DNA of 64,000 nucleotides, taken from Streptomyces sp. CB09001. GTDB taxonomy: Bacteria; Actinomycetota; Actinomycetes; Streptomycetales; Streptomycetaceae. The notes beneath the pieces are model-generated. The model saw nothing but the letters and a program-made list of their open reading frames with translations, searched no databases and was not told the DNA's origin. The DNA is taken from assembly GCF_003369795.1 (NCBI RefSeq), contig NZ_CP026730.1, positions 2,666,001 to 2,730,000 on the forward strand, read 5' to 3'. Shown piece by piece: positions 9,001-16,381 of the stretch (positions are counted from its first letter, which is position 1; each line of letters begins with the position of its first letter). Made by a program: the position numbers and the translations under genes.

Positions 9001-9892
9001 GTGAGGCGGTGGTGCGGCCGGCGCAGTCGACGGCGCGGCGTTCGCGTGAGGCCGCCTCGGCGTGACGGACGACCGCCTCGGGAGCGACGAGGACGCGCAG
9101 TCCGGCGGCGTGCGCGCGCCAGCACAGGTCGACGTCGTCGCGCATCAGGGGCAGCCGGCGGTCGAATCCGCCGAGCCGCTCGAAGACGTCGCGCCGGATC
9201 AGCATGCCGGCGGTGGACACCGACAGCACGGTTTTGACGTGGTCGTGCTGCCCCTGGTCCTGTTCGCGACGGTCCAGGCCGGTCCAGCGGCGGCCGGAGT
9301 TGGCGATGGAGACGCCGACCTCCAGCAACTGCCTGCGGTCGTACCAGCCGCGCAGTTTGGGGCCGACGACGGCGACGTCGTCGCGGCCGAGTTCGTACTC
9401 GGTGTCCACGACGCGCAGCAGCTGGGCGAGGGCCTCGGGTTCGGGGGCGCAGTCGTCGTGCAGCAGCCACAGCCACTGGACGGGCTCTCCGTGGGGAAGC
9501 TCCGGCATGTCGTAGGCGTCGTCGCGCCAGGAACGGGTGACGGGGTCCCAGCCGCTGGGCCGCCTCAGGTACGGCAGGTCCTCGGGGGTGAGGACGGGGG
9601 CGATGCGGGCGGCCTCCTCGACGGCCTGGCCGAAGCCGGTGCGCCGGGCGAGGTGGAGCACGCGGTCGTCGCCGAGCGCTTCGGCGACCAGCCGGGAGGA
9701 GTCGTCGGCGCTGCCGGTGTCGGCGGCCACGGCGTACTGGACGGGGCGCTCCTGGCCCAGCAGCCCGGCGAGCGCGTCGGGCAGCCAGCGGGCTCCGTCG
9801 TGGGCGACGAGGACCGCGGTCACCACGTGACGCGGGAACTCAGGTGTGGCAGCCAGGTCTTGCTGGGCTGCCGTGTGACTCTGCACGGACAT
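6071..9892 (-). CDS. Giant membrane glycosyltransferase, family GT2
   Basis: Protein of 1273 residues. Residues about 20-270 are a GT-A fold family-2 domain (VVTAVLVAHDGARWLPDAL at the start, LLHDDCAPEP as the DXD-like site, then RDDVDLCWRAH). A membrane region of ten or more hydrophobic segments follows (about 310-850), then an extracytoplasmic domain. The C-terminal 170 residues are Tyr/Gln/Gly-rich repeats ending in QQP triplets. The layout fits a transferase that uses a polyprenyl-linked sugar or builds a surface polymer. It overlaps the DUF5719 gene by 4 nt and lies in a locus with GDP-mannose genes and LCP ligases. Donor sugar unknown. Confidence 0.88.
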   Translation of the reverse strand: MSVQSHTAAQQDLAATPEFPRHVVTAVLVAHDGARWLPDALAGLLGQERPVQYAVAADTGSADDSSRLVAEALGDDRVLHLARRTGFGQAVEEAARIAPVLTPEDLPYLRRPSGWDPVTRSWRDDAYDMPELPHGEPVQWLWLLHDDCAPEPEALAQLLRVVDTEYELGRDDVAVVGPKLRGWYDRRQLLEVGVSIANSGRRWTGLDRREQDQGQHDHVKTVLSVSTAGMLIRRDVFERLGGFDRRLPLMRDDVDLCWRAHAAGLRVLVAPEAVVRHAEAASRERRAVDCAGRTTASPHKVDKAGAVHTLLVNVRTAVLPWVLLRVVLGTLLRTVAYLVGKVPGQALDEIRGLLGVLLRPERIIAGRRERGRPQVEKDELRPLFPPPGATVRATVEQVAGDLFGSSDAEAAAGAGRHGGGIESGPGGDDADFLEIEQFARLKRIARKPGPVLFLVLLLVSLAACRALLGGGALAGGALLPAPAGAGELWSRYADAWHTVGTGGTASAPPYLAIVATVASLLLGSTGLAVTLLMVCSVPLAGATAYFASRPLVPSRLLRAWAAVAYAFLPAATGALAGGRIGTAVLAVLLPLIARAGVAAAGLSGSSGARGSWRATWAYALLLTVTTAFTPVVWPVALVLGIGVLALRRGEITAYGPRFLAQLGTPLLLLAPWSLSLLPFGFFDEAGLEYGSSAASALDLLGASPGGPGTVGGLLLLGIVLAALAALLRSERQLGVRTAWAVALVALVFSVLSNRSGWAGPATLVYGIALLSAATLGADGARFRVAEQSFGWRQPVAALIALASALGPLIAAAGWMFGGADGPVERRDPVQVPAFVAEESHTRDQARTLVLDSDSAAHVGYMLVRGSGARLGDGELASGDGGNSTLDKVVANLVAGSGADQADQLGGFAVRYVLVHKGAPREVTRVLDATPGLSRLSQQDGSGLWRVDQEVARATIVTGDKAGAGKSGGGEPEPVAAGPVEIHTDIEAGTEGRVLRLADTAAEGWTATLDGKPLARTTVDGWAQGFELPASGGRLDVTYDDPFTHTAWLWAQGLLAVVLVVLALPGRRRDVDDDLPDEPLVPAQPVDGEGRRARRLRAQAEAEAEAGAGSEAEPGHGAAGDAAEVPEPPLQAPVPVPQQQAYGEWDATGYTGAGYGSYDGGYGGEQYQGAQQYDPGAYGQQPYQAADPYQADAYQGGHGSQGDQGAQYGSGQYDPYAYGDPTQAQEGGYDPAYDQTYGQGGYDTTYDPSQQPQQPQQPQQPHGTGSERPDGSQQ
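6112..6147. repeat. 9-bp tandem repeat coding C-terminal QQP triplets
   Basis: Four copies of GGGGCTGCT (plus strand) encode Gln-Gln-Pro near the C-terminus of the glycosyltransferase. It is the second in-frame 9-nt array within 400 bp of the junction with DUF5719. Confidence 0.9.
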
Positions 9893-10080
9893 CGAGGTAC
9901 GGGCCCCGGTTCAGTGGACTGCGGTGGACGCCCGTGCCCGTTGAGGGTGGCGGGGCGTCTCGGACGAGCGCCCACACTATCGGCTGGGCAGCAAGAGGGC
10001 CCGCCGCCTGTGGACAACCCACCTGCGACGGGCCGTTCTCGCTGATCGGGCCGTTTCCGCCGCTGCGTCGGGCGGTGCTT

Positions 10081-10344
10081 TCAGACCGCGGCCTTCTTGA
10101 GCCGGCGGCGTTCCCTCTCGGACAGGCCGCCCCAGATGCCGAAGCGCTCGTCGTTGGCAAGGGCGTACTCGAGGCATTCGGAGCGGACCTCACAGGCGAG
10201 GCAGACCTTCTTGGCCTCGCGGGTGGAGCCGCCCTTCTCGGGGAAGAAGGACTCGGGGTCGGTCTGGGCGCACAGTGCGCGCTCCTGCCAGCCGAGTTCC
10301 TCGTCCGCGTCGTCGACCAGCAGTTGCTGCACCAGCTCGGTCAT
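10081..10344 (-). CDS. whiB: WhiB, iron-sulfur developmental transcription factor
   Basis: An 87-residue Wbl protein. The four [4Fe-4S] ligands are Cys25, Cys48, Cys51 and Cys57 (C-x22-C-x2-C-x5-C), followed by the beta-turn GIWGG (69-73) and a basic tail RERRRLKKAAV. Sequence and length match founding-member Streptomyces WhiB (WhiB2/WhmD class), which acts with WhiA to stop aerial growth and start sporulation septation. A good promoter lies about 70 nt upstream. The neighbourhood of cell-wall and F420 genes is the conserved actinobacterial setting of this Wbl class. Confidence 0.96.
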   Translation of the reverse strand: MTELVQQLLVDDADEELGWQERALCAQTDPESFFPEKGGSTREAKKVCLACEVRSECLEYALANDERFGIWGGLSERERRRLKKAAV

Positions 10345-10417
10345 GTGCGCCCCTCGTCTGTCTTTCGCGTCCCCGTGATCTAGCCGTTACCGATTCCGGC
10401 TGAACGACACGAGTGAA

Positions 10418-10447
10418 ATTACAAGTGTGCTGCTCCGGGCGAGTCAA
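10418..10447 (-). promoter_or_regulatory. Candidate whiB promoter
   Basis: On the minus strand TTGACT (10447-10442) is followed after 18 bp by TGTAAT (10423-10418), a close match to a vegetative -35/-10 pair. Transcription would start near 10411 and give a leader of about 65 nt before the whiB ATG. A GACAC sequence, which resembles WhiA-bound sites, lies close by at about 10406-10410, but five bases is weak evidence. Confidence 0.55.
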
Positions 10448-10775
10448 GCCGGGATCTGCTATTGGGCCCCTTATTCACTCTGCGGAACCAAGCCCATGCA
10501 GTAAGTGTTCAAATCGCCATAAACCTTGACATACCCATGAGGCCCACCGGGACACCCGCCCCGATTCACGCCCGCACCAGGAAGGACGCCCCGGCGTTCG
10601 ATCCCGTTCCGATACACGCGCCGAAGCGAACCTGATCACATTCGGATCACGGGATCGCAACGGGGGTTGTGCGCCCGGCTTGTGCGCCATGTGTCCCGGA
10701 AGCCGTCTGAGCAAACCTTTCGGCAGGACGATCAACCGGATGAGGTGAAACATGTCCCACATAACGGGCATCGAG

Positions 10776-10804
10776 TTGACAGTGCTGGTGTGAACCGCTG
10801 TCCT
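10776..10804 (+). promoter_or_regulatory. Candidate promoter for the Cys leader / cysteine dioxygenase unit
   Basis: A perfect TTGACA at 10776-10781 is followed after 17 bp by TGTCCT (10799-10804), a poor -10. If used, transcription would start at about 10811-10812, exactly at the ATG of the leader ORF, giving a leaderless mRNA. Leaderless Cys leader ORFs are known from mycobacteria. The weak -10 keeps confidence modest. Confidence 0.4.
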
Positions 10805-10811
10805 TGAGGGC

Positions 10812-10907
10812 ATGCTCGCGAACTTGGCGCTCGCCTCGACCCGCACCGCCGGGTCCCACGGTGCTGCCCGCGCTCGCTGTAGCTGTCGCCGCTGTTCCAG
10901 CTGTTGA
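10812..10907 (+). CDS. Putative cysteine-rich leader peptide (attenuator), 31 aa
   Basis: ATG-initiated ORF of 31 codons ending immediately after four cysteines: its last ten residues are RCSCRRCSSC and the TGA follows the last Cys codon. It lies 124 bp upstream of cysteine dioxygenase on the same strand. There is no strong ribosome site, but a TTGACA element is placed so that the mRNA could begin at the ATG. Mycobacterial leaderless poly-Cys ORFs attenuate downstream cysteine genes according to charged Cys-tRNA supply, and this ORF has the same architecture. Role by analogy only; too short for a domain search. A chance ORF is possible, but four clustered Cys codons just before a stop and ahead of a cysteine-catabolic gene are unlikely to be random. 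Confidence 0.65.
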   Translation: MLANLALASTRTAGSHGAARARCSCRRCSSC

Positions 10908-10930
10908 GCCAACCGCGCTCCGGCTGTCCC

Positions 10931-10948
10931 CGAGTCCCACGTGACTCG
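10931..10948 (+). promoter_or_regulatory. Hairpin between the Cys leader and cysteine dioxygenase
   Basis: CGAGTC (10931-10936) and GACTCG (10943-10948) form a perfect 6-bp stem with a 6-nt loop, 23 nt after the leader stop. GTTCC occurs in the Cys-codon zone (10894-10898) and again at 10957-10961; either could pair with GGAAC (11018-11022), which overlaps the GAGGA ribosome site of the dioxygenase. This would permit a switch, but each pairing is only 5 bp. Confidence 0.4.
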
Positions 10949-11031
10949 ACTGCTCCGTTCCCGCCCCACCAGGGCGTGCTTCGTCCTTCGCTCCGCTCCG
11001 CCGCTCTCTTCCGCCGAGGAACCACGCACCC

Positions 11032-11526
11032 ATGAACAGCGACAGCGACCTCCAGATCGCCGGCGACATCCTCGAAGTCCCCCACCTGCTGCAGGCTCCG
11101 CGCGAGCACCCGGCCACCGTCGCCGAGTTCGCCGGTCTGCTCCGCTCCGTCGCCGCCGACCGGTCCGAGTGGGGGCACCTCGTCCGGTACGACGCGACGA
11201 CCCGCTGGTACCACCGGCTGCGCACCGGCCCCGGGTACGAGGTCTGGTTGCTGTCCTGGGTGCCGGGACAGGGCAGCGGACGCCACGACCACGGCCCCTC
11301 CTCCGGCGTGTGGACGGTCCTGGAGGGCACCCTCACCGAACACACGGAGCGCGGCACACACGCGTTGGGCGCCGGCACGCAGCGCGTGTTCGCACCGGGG
11401 TACGCGCACGAGGTGGTCAACGACGCGCTGGAGCCGGCGGTCAGCCTGCACGTCTACTACCCGGGCCTGACCGAGATGCCCATGCACTCCCCGCAGTGCT
11501 CGGCCGCCGCGGCGACGACCGGCTGA
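11032..11526 (+). CDS. Cysteine dioxygenase family protein
   Basis: Cupin protein of 164 residues of the CDO type I family, which oxidises L-cysteine to cysteine sulfinate with mononuclear iron. Ligands are seen as His85 and His87 (GSGRHDHGPSSGVWTVLEG) and His126 (PGYAHEVVN), with the C-terminal HVYYPGL carrying the conserved His140/Tyr pair. The ATG follows GAGGA at a rather long 11-nt spacing, which may matter if translation is controlled by the upstream Cys leader. The last three codons and stop lie inside the first unit of a 19-bp tandem repeat. A related 3-thiol dioxygenase activity is the main alternative. Confidence 0.9.
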   Translation: MNSDSDLQIAGDILEVPHLLQAPREHPATVAEFAGLLRSVAADRSEWGHLVRYDATTRWYHRLRTGPGYEVWLLSWVPGQGSGRHDHGPSSGVWTVLEGTLTEHTERGTHALGAGTQRVFAPGYAHEVVNDALEPAVSLHVYYPGLTEMPMHSPQCSAAAATTG

Positions 11527-11627
11527 CGCGATGACGACCGGCTGACGCGATGACGACCGGCTGACGCGATGACGACCGGCTGACGCGGTGACGACCGGCT
11601 GACGCGGTGACGACTGGCTGACGCGCT
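11514..11627. repeat. 19-bp minisatellite, six units
   Basis: Six contiguous 19-bp units of GACGACCGGCTGACGCGAT. Units 1-3 are identical; units 4-5 end GGT and unit 6 has GACTGG and ends GCT. Unit 1 supplies the final codons and stop of cysteine dioxygenase. The junction of adjacent units reads ATGACGACCGGCTGA, a five-codon mini-ORF (M-T-T-G-stop), so the array contains several. It ends 27 bp before fbiA. Confidence 0.95.
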
Positions 11628-11654
11628 GTCGTACCCGCCTGCAAGACTGGGGCC

Positions 11655-12614
11655 ATGCGCATTGTGGTTCTGGCAGGCGGCATCGGTGGTGCCCGGTTCC
11701 TGCGTGGTCTCAGGCAGGCCGCGCCGGACGCGGACATCACGGTCATCGGCAACACCGGGGACGATATCCACCTCTTCGGGCTGAAGGTCTGCCCGGACCT
11801 CGACACGGTGATGTACACGCTCGGCGGCGGCATCAACGAGGAGCAGGGCTGGGGTCGGGCCGACGAGACCTTCCACCTCAAGGAGGAACTGGCGGCGTAC
11901 GGCGTCGGCCCCGAGTGGTTCGGCCTCGGCGACCGCGACTTCGCCACGCACATCGTGCGGACGCAGATGATCACCGCGGGCTTTCCGCTGAGCGCGGTGA
12001 CCGAGGCGCTGTGCGATCGCTGGAAGCCCGGTGTGCGCCTGATCCCGATGACCGACGACCGCGTGGAGACGCATGTCGCGGTCGAGCTGGACGGGGAGCG
12101 CAAGGCGATCCACTTCCAGGAGTACTGGGTGCGCCTGCGCGCCTCCGTCCCCGCCGAGGCCGTCGTCCCGGTCGGCGCCGAGCAGGCCAAGCCGGCCCCC
12201 GGCGTCCTGGAGGCCATCGGGGAGGCGGACGTGATCCTCTTCCCGCCCTCCAACCCGGTCGTCTCCATCGGCACGATCCTCGCCGTGCCCGGCATCCGCG
12301 AGGCGATCGCCGACGCCGGGGTGCCGGTGGTGGGCCTCTCCCCCATCGTCGGCGACGCGCCCGTGCGCGGGATGGCCGACAAGGTGCTCGCCGCGGTCGG
12401 CGTGGAGTCCACGGCCGCCGCGGTCGCCGAGCACTACGGCTCGGGCCTCCTCGACGGCTGGCTGGTCGACACGGTCGACGCGGACGCCGTCACCCGGGTC
12501 AGGGCGGCCGGCGTCCTCTGCCGCGCCGTACCGCTGATGATGACCGACCTCGACGCGACGGCGCGGATGGCCCGGGAGGCGCTGACGCTGGCGGAGGAGG
12601 TGCGGGAGGCATGA
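11655..12614 (+). CDS. fbiA: CofD-type phospholactate/PEP transferase, F420 biosynthesis
   Basis: FbiA/CofD family, 319 residues. It joins LPPG (or the PEP analogue in actinobacteria) to Fo to give (dehydro-)F420-0 in the cytosol. The N-terminal Rossmann loop is [14 protein letters not shown], followed by GNTGDD near residue 35; [13 protein letters not shown] and [17 protein letters not shown] are family signatures in the C-terminal half. The stop overlaps the fbiB start (ATGA, 12611-12614), indicating a coupled two-gene operon. The ATG lies 27 bp beyond a 19-bp minisatellite. Confidence 0.95.
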   Translation: MRIVVLAGGIGGARFLRGLRQAAPDADITVIGNTGDDIHLFGLKVCPDLDTVMYTLGGGINEEQGWGRADETFHLKEELAAYGVGPEWFGLGDRDFATHIVRTQMITAGFPLSAVTEALCDRWKPGVRLIPMTDDRVETHVAVELDGERKAIHFQEYWVRLRASVPAEAVVPVGAEQAKPAPGVLEAIGEADVILFPPSNPVVSIGTILAVPGIREAIADAGVPVVGLSPIVGDAPVRGMADKVLAAVGVESTAAAVAEHYGSGLLDGWLVDTVDADAVTRVRAAGVLCRAVPLMMTDLDATARMAREALTLAEEVREA

Positions 12615-13951
12615 GCGACGAGGCGCACGACGACGCTCCCGGCCGGGACGGCTGCCTGGCCGGCTACCGGGTGTGGGCCCTGCCCGGACTGCCCGAGGTG
12701 CGGCCGGGCGACGACCTGGCCAAGCTGATCGCGGCCGCCGAGCCCGCGCTGGCCGACGGGGACGTGCTGCTCGTCACGTCCAAGATCGTGTCCAAGGCCG
12801 AGGGCCGGGTCGTCGAGGCCGCCGACCGGGAGGCCGCGATCGACGCGGAGACCGTACGGGTGGTGGCCCGGCGCGGCCCGCTGCGCATCGTCGAGAACCG
12901 CCAGGGCCTGGTCATGGCGGCGGCCGGCGTCGACGCCTCCAACACCCCGGCCGGGACGGTACTGCTGCTCCCCGAGGACCCCGACGCCTCCGCGCGCAGC
13001 ATCCGCGAGGGACTCCGCGACACGCTCGGCGTGGACGTCGGCGTCATCGTCACCGACACCTTCGGGCGCCCCTGGCGGGCCGGGCTCACGGACGTGGCGA
13101 TCGGTGCCGCGGGCGTCCGCGTCCTGGACGACCTGCGCGGCGGCACGGACGCGCACGGCAATCCGCTCGGCGCCACCGTCGTCGCCACCGCGGACGAGCT
13201 GGCCGCCGCGGGCGACCTGGTCAAGGGCAAGGCCGCGGGCCTGCCCGTGGCCGTCGTGCGCGGGCTGCCGCAGGTGGTCGCCGAGGACGACGGCGAGGGC
13301 GCGCGGGCGATGGTGCGCGGCGCGCGCGACGACATGTTCCGCCTCGGCACCTCGGAGGCGGTACGGCAGGCGGTCGTCCAGCGCCGTACGGTGCGGGCCT
13401 TCACGGACGAGCCGGTCGATCCCGGTGCCGTACGGCGGGCGGTGGCCGCGGCCGTGACCGCGCCGGCACCGCACCACACGACGCCGTGGCGGTTCGTGCT
13501 CCTGGAGTCCGGGGAGTCCCGCACCCGGCTCCTCGACGCGATGCGCGACGCCTGGATCGCCGACCTGCGGCGCGACGGAAAGAGCGAGGAGTCCGTCGCC
13601 AAGCGCGTGCGACGCGGCGACGTCCTGCGCAACGCGCCCTACCTCGTCGTCCCCTGCCTGGTCATGGACGGCTCGCACACCTACGGGGACGTGCGCCGCG
13701 ACGGGGCCGAGCGGGAGATGTTCGTGGTCGCCACCGGCGCGGGCGTACAGAACCTGCTCGTCGCGCTCGCCGGGGAGCGGCTGGGCTCGGCGTGGGTGTC
13801 CTCGACGATGTTCTGCCGGGACGTCGTGCGGGAGGTGCTGGGGCTGCCGGGCGGCTGGGATCCGATGGGGGCGGTGGCGGTCGGGCATCCCGCCGAGGAG
13901 CCGAAGGCCCGGCCGGAGCGGGACGCGGAGGCGTTCATCGAGGTGCGGTGA
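12611..13951 (+). CDS. fbiB: Coenzyme F420:L-glutamate ligase, two-domain FbiB
   Basis: About 446 residues in two parts. Residues about 15-245 are the CofE-like gamma-glutamyl ligase ([41 protein letters not shown]). Residues about 255-446 are a nitroreductase-fold domain ([35 protein letters not shown]), which in mycobacterial FbiB reduces dehydro-F420-0. It adds the glutamate tail to F420. The ATG at 12611 is preceded by GGGAGG and overlaps the fbiA stop by 4 nt. A normal full-length fusion, with no defect seen. Confidence 0.95.
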   Translation: MSDEAHDDAPGRDGCLAGYRVWALPGLPEVRPGDDLAKLIAAAEPALADGDVLLVTSKIVSKAEGRVVEAADREAAIDAETVRVVARRGPLRIVENRQGLVMAAAGVDASNTPAGTVLLLPEDPDASARSIREGLRDTLGVDVGVIVTDTFGRPWRAGLTDVAIGAAGVRVLDDLRGGTDAHGNPLGATVVATADELAAAGDLVKGKAAGLPVAVVRGLPQVVAEDDGEGARAMVRGARDDMFRLGTSEAVRQAVVQRRTVRAFTDEPVDPGAVRRAVAAAVTAPAPHHTTPWRFVLLESGESRTRLLDAMRDAWIADLRRDGKSEESVAKRVRRGDVLRNAPYLVVPCLVMDGSHTYGDVRRDGAEREMFVVATGAGVQNLLVALAGERLGSAWVSSTMFCRDVVREVLGLPGGWDPMGAVAVGHPAEEPKARPERDAEAFIEVR

Positions 13952-14046
13952 GCCCTCTACTCTCGTAGGGGCCCTCTCCTTACTTTCTCGTCAGGGCTCT
14001 CGCCCGCTCCCCCGCTTCTCCCCCACTTCGCCCAAGGACCTCACTC

Positions 14047-15026
14047 GTGGCAGGACGCTTCGCCCCCCGGCCCCCGCGCGCCGCTGTGCGCGACGGGATC
14101 CCCCGGCAGGCGCTCGCGCCGGGCCGGGTACGGGTGTGGGTGCCGGACGGGCCGCTGGACCTGGGGCTGGTGCTCGGGCCGCTGCGGCGCGGGCCGGGCG
14201 ATCCGACGTTCCGGACGATGCCGGACGGCTCGGTGTGGCGGGCCGGCCGGACGCCCGCCGGGCCGGGCACGCTGCGGGTCACCGCGCGCGGCGGCGAGGT
14301 ACGGGGCCAGGCCTGGGGCCGGGGGCCGAGTGGCTGCTGGAGCAGCTGCCGCGGATGCTGGGCGCCGAGGACGACCCGTCCGCGTTCGTGCCGCGACACC
14401 GGCTGCTGGCGGTCACGGCCCATCGGCGGCCGGGGCTGCGGCTGACGCGGACCGGGCTGGTGCTGGAGTCGTTGATCCCGTCGATCCTGGAGCAGAAGGT
14501 CACGACGCTGGAGGCGTACCAGGCGTGGCGGCTGCTCGTACGGAAGTTCGGGGAGCCGGCGCCGGGGCCCGCGCCCGGGCGGATGTGTGTGATGCCGGCG
14601 GCGCGGACGTGGGCGCTGATCCCGTCCTGGGAGTGGCATCTGGCCGGGGTGGACGACAAGCGGGCGTCGACGATCCTGCGGGCCGTGCGGGTCGCCGCGC
14701 GGCTGGAGGAGGCGGCTGCGATGGAGCCGGCGGCGGCGCGGGAGCGGCTGGAGGTGCTGCCGGGGGTGGGGCCGTGGACGTCGGCGGAGACGGTGCAGCG
14801 CAGTCATGGGGCGGCGGACGCGGTGACGGTGGGGGATCTGCATCTGCCGGGGATCGTGGGGTTCGCGCTGGGTGGGGACCGGTACGCGGACGACGCGGAG
14901 ATGCTGCGCTTGCTCGAGCCGTATGCGGGTCAGCGGCATCGGGCGGCTCGGCTGGTGTTGCTGAGCGGGCGGGTGCCGGGGAGGCGGGCGCCGCGGATGG
15001 CTCCGCGGGGGATCGAGCGGTTGTAG
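14047..15026 (+). pseudogene. AlkA-like DNA-3-methyladenine glycosylase, frameshifted
   Basis: A GTG start at 14047 with AAGGA upstream opens a frame reading MAGRFAPRPPR... up to RGQAWG. The family-consistent sequence then continues in another frame as PGAEWLLEQLPRMLG to the stop at 15026. The switch is at 14317-14325 (ggccggggg), where one missing base relative to a GGCCCGGGGG-type run explains it. The second part has the HhH-GPD core (LEVLPGVGPWTSAE and the following TVGDLHLP, with a likely catalytic Asp). Intact, it would be about 326 residues and excise alkylated purines. Either a sequencing error in a G/C run or a real null allele; the first frame alone gives a useless 132-aa product. 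Confidence 0.85.
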
Positions 15027-15074
15027 GTGGTCCGGCGTTCCCTTGGCGCCCGGGGTGGGTGTGGGCGGCGGGTG

Positions 15075-15188
15075 GGTGCGCGGCCCGGCGTGGCGGGGTG
15101 CCGCTGCGCCCACCCGTGCCGCCCCAGCGGCACGACTGCCCGTAGCTACGGCGGCACGCGACGGTCCGTAGCTATGGCGGCACGCGAC
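15075..15188. repeat. Dispersed intergenic element plus 26-bp repeat
   Basis: 15075-15143 matches 18855-18932 in blocks: GGTGCGCGGCCCG, then GCGCCCACCCGTGCCGCCCC, then GCGGCACGA and TGCCCG. The GTGCCGCC/GGCGGCAC arms pair, making a REP-like hairpin. Immediately after, a 23-bp segment starting CCGTAGCTA and ending GGCGGCACGCGAC occurs twice, at 15140-15162 and 15166-15188, with one mismatch. It fills the gap between the glycosylase and guanylyltransferase ends (convergent), so it may work as a terminator. Confidence 0.75.
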
Positions 15189-15223
15189 TGCTCGGAAGCG
15201 GGAGGGGGCACGGCTATCTGTTA

Positions 15224-16306
15224 CTACGCGTCCGGGGAGAAGCGTAGGGCTCCCGGGGGGATGTGGGCGTTGCACCAGATTCGGGCGCCGGAGCGGAGTT
15301 CGTTGTCGGCGCCGACGACCGCGCCGTCGCCGATGACCGTGTCGGCGAGGACCGAGCGGGTGCCGACGCGGGCGCGGGCGCCGATGAGGGAGTCGGTGAT
15401 GACGGCCCCCGGCTCGATGACGGCGCCCGGCAGGATCGTGCTGCCGAAGACGCGGGCCCCCTCCGCCACGAAGGCGCCCTCGCCGACCACCGTGCCGCCG
15501 GCCAGCTTGGCGTCGCGCGCGACCCGTGCCGTGGGCAGGACGAGGCGGTCGCCGCAGCGGCCCGGTACGGCCGGAGACGGGGCGCGGCCCAGGACCAGGT
15601 CGGCCGAGCCGCGGACGAAGGCCGCCGGGGTGCCCAGGTCCAGCCAGTACGTGGAGTCGACCATGCCCTGGAGGTGCGCGCCGGTGGCGAGGAGCTCCGG
15701 GAAGGTCTCGCGTTCGACCGAGACCGGGCGCCCCGCCGGGATGGTGTCGATGACGGAGCGGCGGAAGACGTACGCCCCCGCGTTGATCTGGTCGGTGACG
15801 ATCTCCTCGGGGGTCTGGGGCTTCTCCAGGAAGGCGAGCACCCTGCCCGTGCCGTCCGTGGGGACCAGCCCGTACGCCCTCGGGTCGGTCACCTGCGTCA
15901 GGTGCAGGGAGACGTCCGCGCCCGTCGTCCCGTGGGTGCGGACCAGCGCGCCGATGTCCAGGCCCGTCAGGATGTCGCCGTTGAAGATCAGCACCGGTTC
16001 GTCGGGGCCCGAGTGCAGCCGGGACGCCACGTTGCGGATCGCGCCGCCGGTGCCGAGCGGCTCCTCCTCCGTGACGTACTCGAGGTGCAGGCCGAGGGCC
16101 GAGCCGTCGCCGAAGTACGGCTCGAAGACCTCGGCCAGGTAGCTCGTCGCGAGCACGATGTGCTCGACGCCGGCCGCCTTGGCCCGCGCCAGCTGGTGTG
16201 TGAGGAACGGCACCCCGGCGGCCCGGACCATGGGCTTGGGCGTGTTCACCGTGAGCGGGCGCAGCCGCGTGCCCTTGCCGCCGACCAGGAGGATCGCTTC
16301 TGTCAC
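15224..16306 (-). CDS. manC: Mannose-1-phosphate guanylyltransferase (GDP-mannose pyrophosphorylase)
   Basis: Nucleotidyltransferase of 360 residues. The N-terminal domain carries the GTP-binding signature LLVGGKGTRLRPLTVNTPKPMV (residues about 6-27), the FNGDIL metal site and the FLEKP segment. The last 100 residues are a left-handed beta-helix of hexapeptide repeats (GAVIEPGAVI, GDGAVVGADN). It converts mannose-1-phosphate and GTP to GDP-mannose and pairs with manB at the left end. The GTG at 16306 begins with the conserved TEAILLVGG. The mycobacterial orthologue (Rv3264c) sits in the same context. Because this superfamily also includes glucose-1-P transferases, nucleotide and sugar specificity rests partly on context. 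Confidence 0.85.
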   Translation of the reverse strand: MTEAILLVGGKGTRLRPLTVNTPKPMVRAAGVPFLTHQLARAKAAGVEHIVLATSYLAEVFEPYFGDGSALGLHLEYVTEEEPLGTGGAIRNVASRLHSGPDEPVLIFNGDILTGLDIGALVRTHGTTGADVSLHLTQVTDPRAYGLVPTDGTGRVLAFLEKPQTPEEIVTDQINAGAYVFRRSVIDTIPAGRPVSVERETFPELLATGAHLQGMVDSTYWLDLGTPAAFVRGSADLVLGRAPSPAVPGRCGDRLVLPTARVARDAKLAGGTVVGEGAFVAEGARVFGSTILPGAVIEPGAVITDSLIGARARVGTRSVLADTVIGDGAVVGADNELRSGARIWCNAHIPPGALRFSPDA

Positions 16307-16381
16307 CTGTCGTCTCTGCTTCCTGCCGGGACCGGCCGAACTGTCTTTCGGCGGGCCAGTGTATGCAGACCGTTCACACGC

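Larger units (their letters stand above)
10345..11031. other. Divergent whiB / cysteine dioxygenase regulatory region
   Basis: This 687-bp gap separates whiB (leftward) from cysteine dioxygenase (rightward). It contains the whiB promoter, a TTGACA element, a short Cys-tailed leader ORF and a hairpin, all listed separately. The 10450-10770 part has lower GC than its surroundings and no convincing gene; two longer reading frames across it have no family resemblance and appear to be chance. Confidence 0.6.

Noticed and set aside
6110..9004. A 964-codon open frame antisense to the glycosyltransferase
   Set aside because: Open only because of high GC; the product is Gly/Arg/Val-biased with no family resemblance, and the opposite strand has clear glycosyltransferase motifs.
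10475..11487. Minus-strand frames across the whiB/cysteine dioxygenase gap
   Set aside because: No recognisable domain or ribosome site and they run opposite the dioxygenase; considered chance.
10941..11534. A 197-codon frame starting before cysteine dioxygenase
   Set aside because: Overlaps the dioxygenase in another frame and is Arg/Pro-rich; not a gene.
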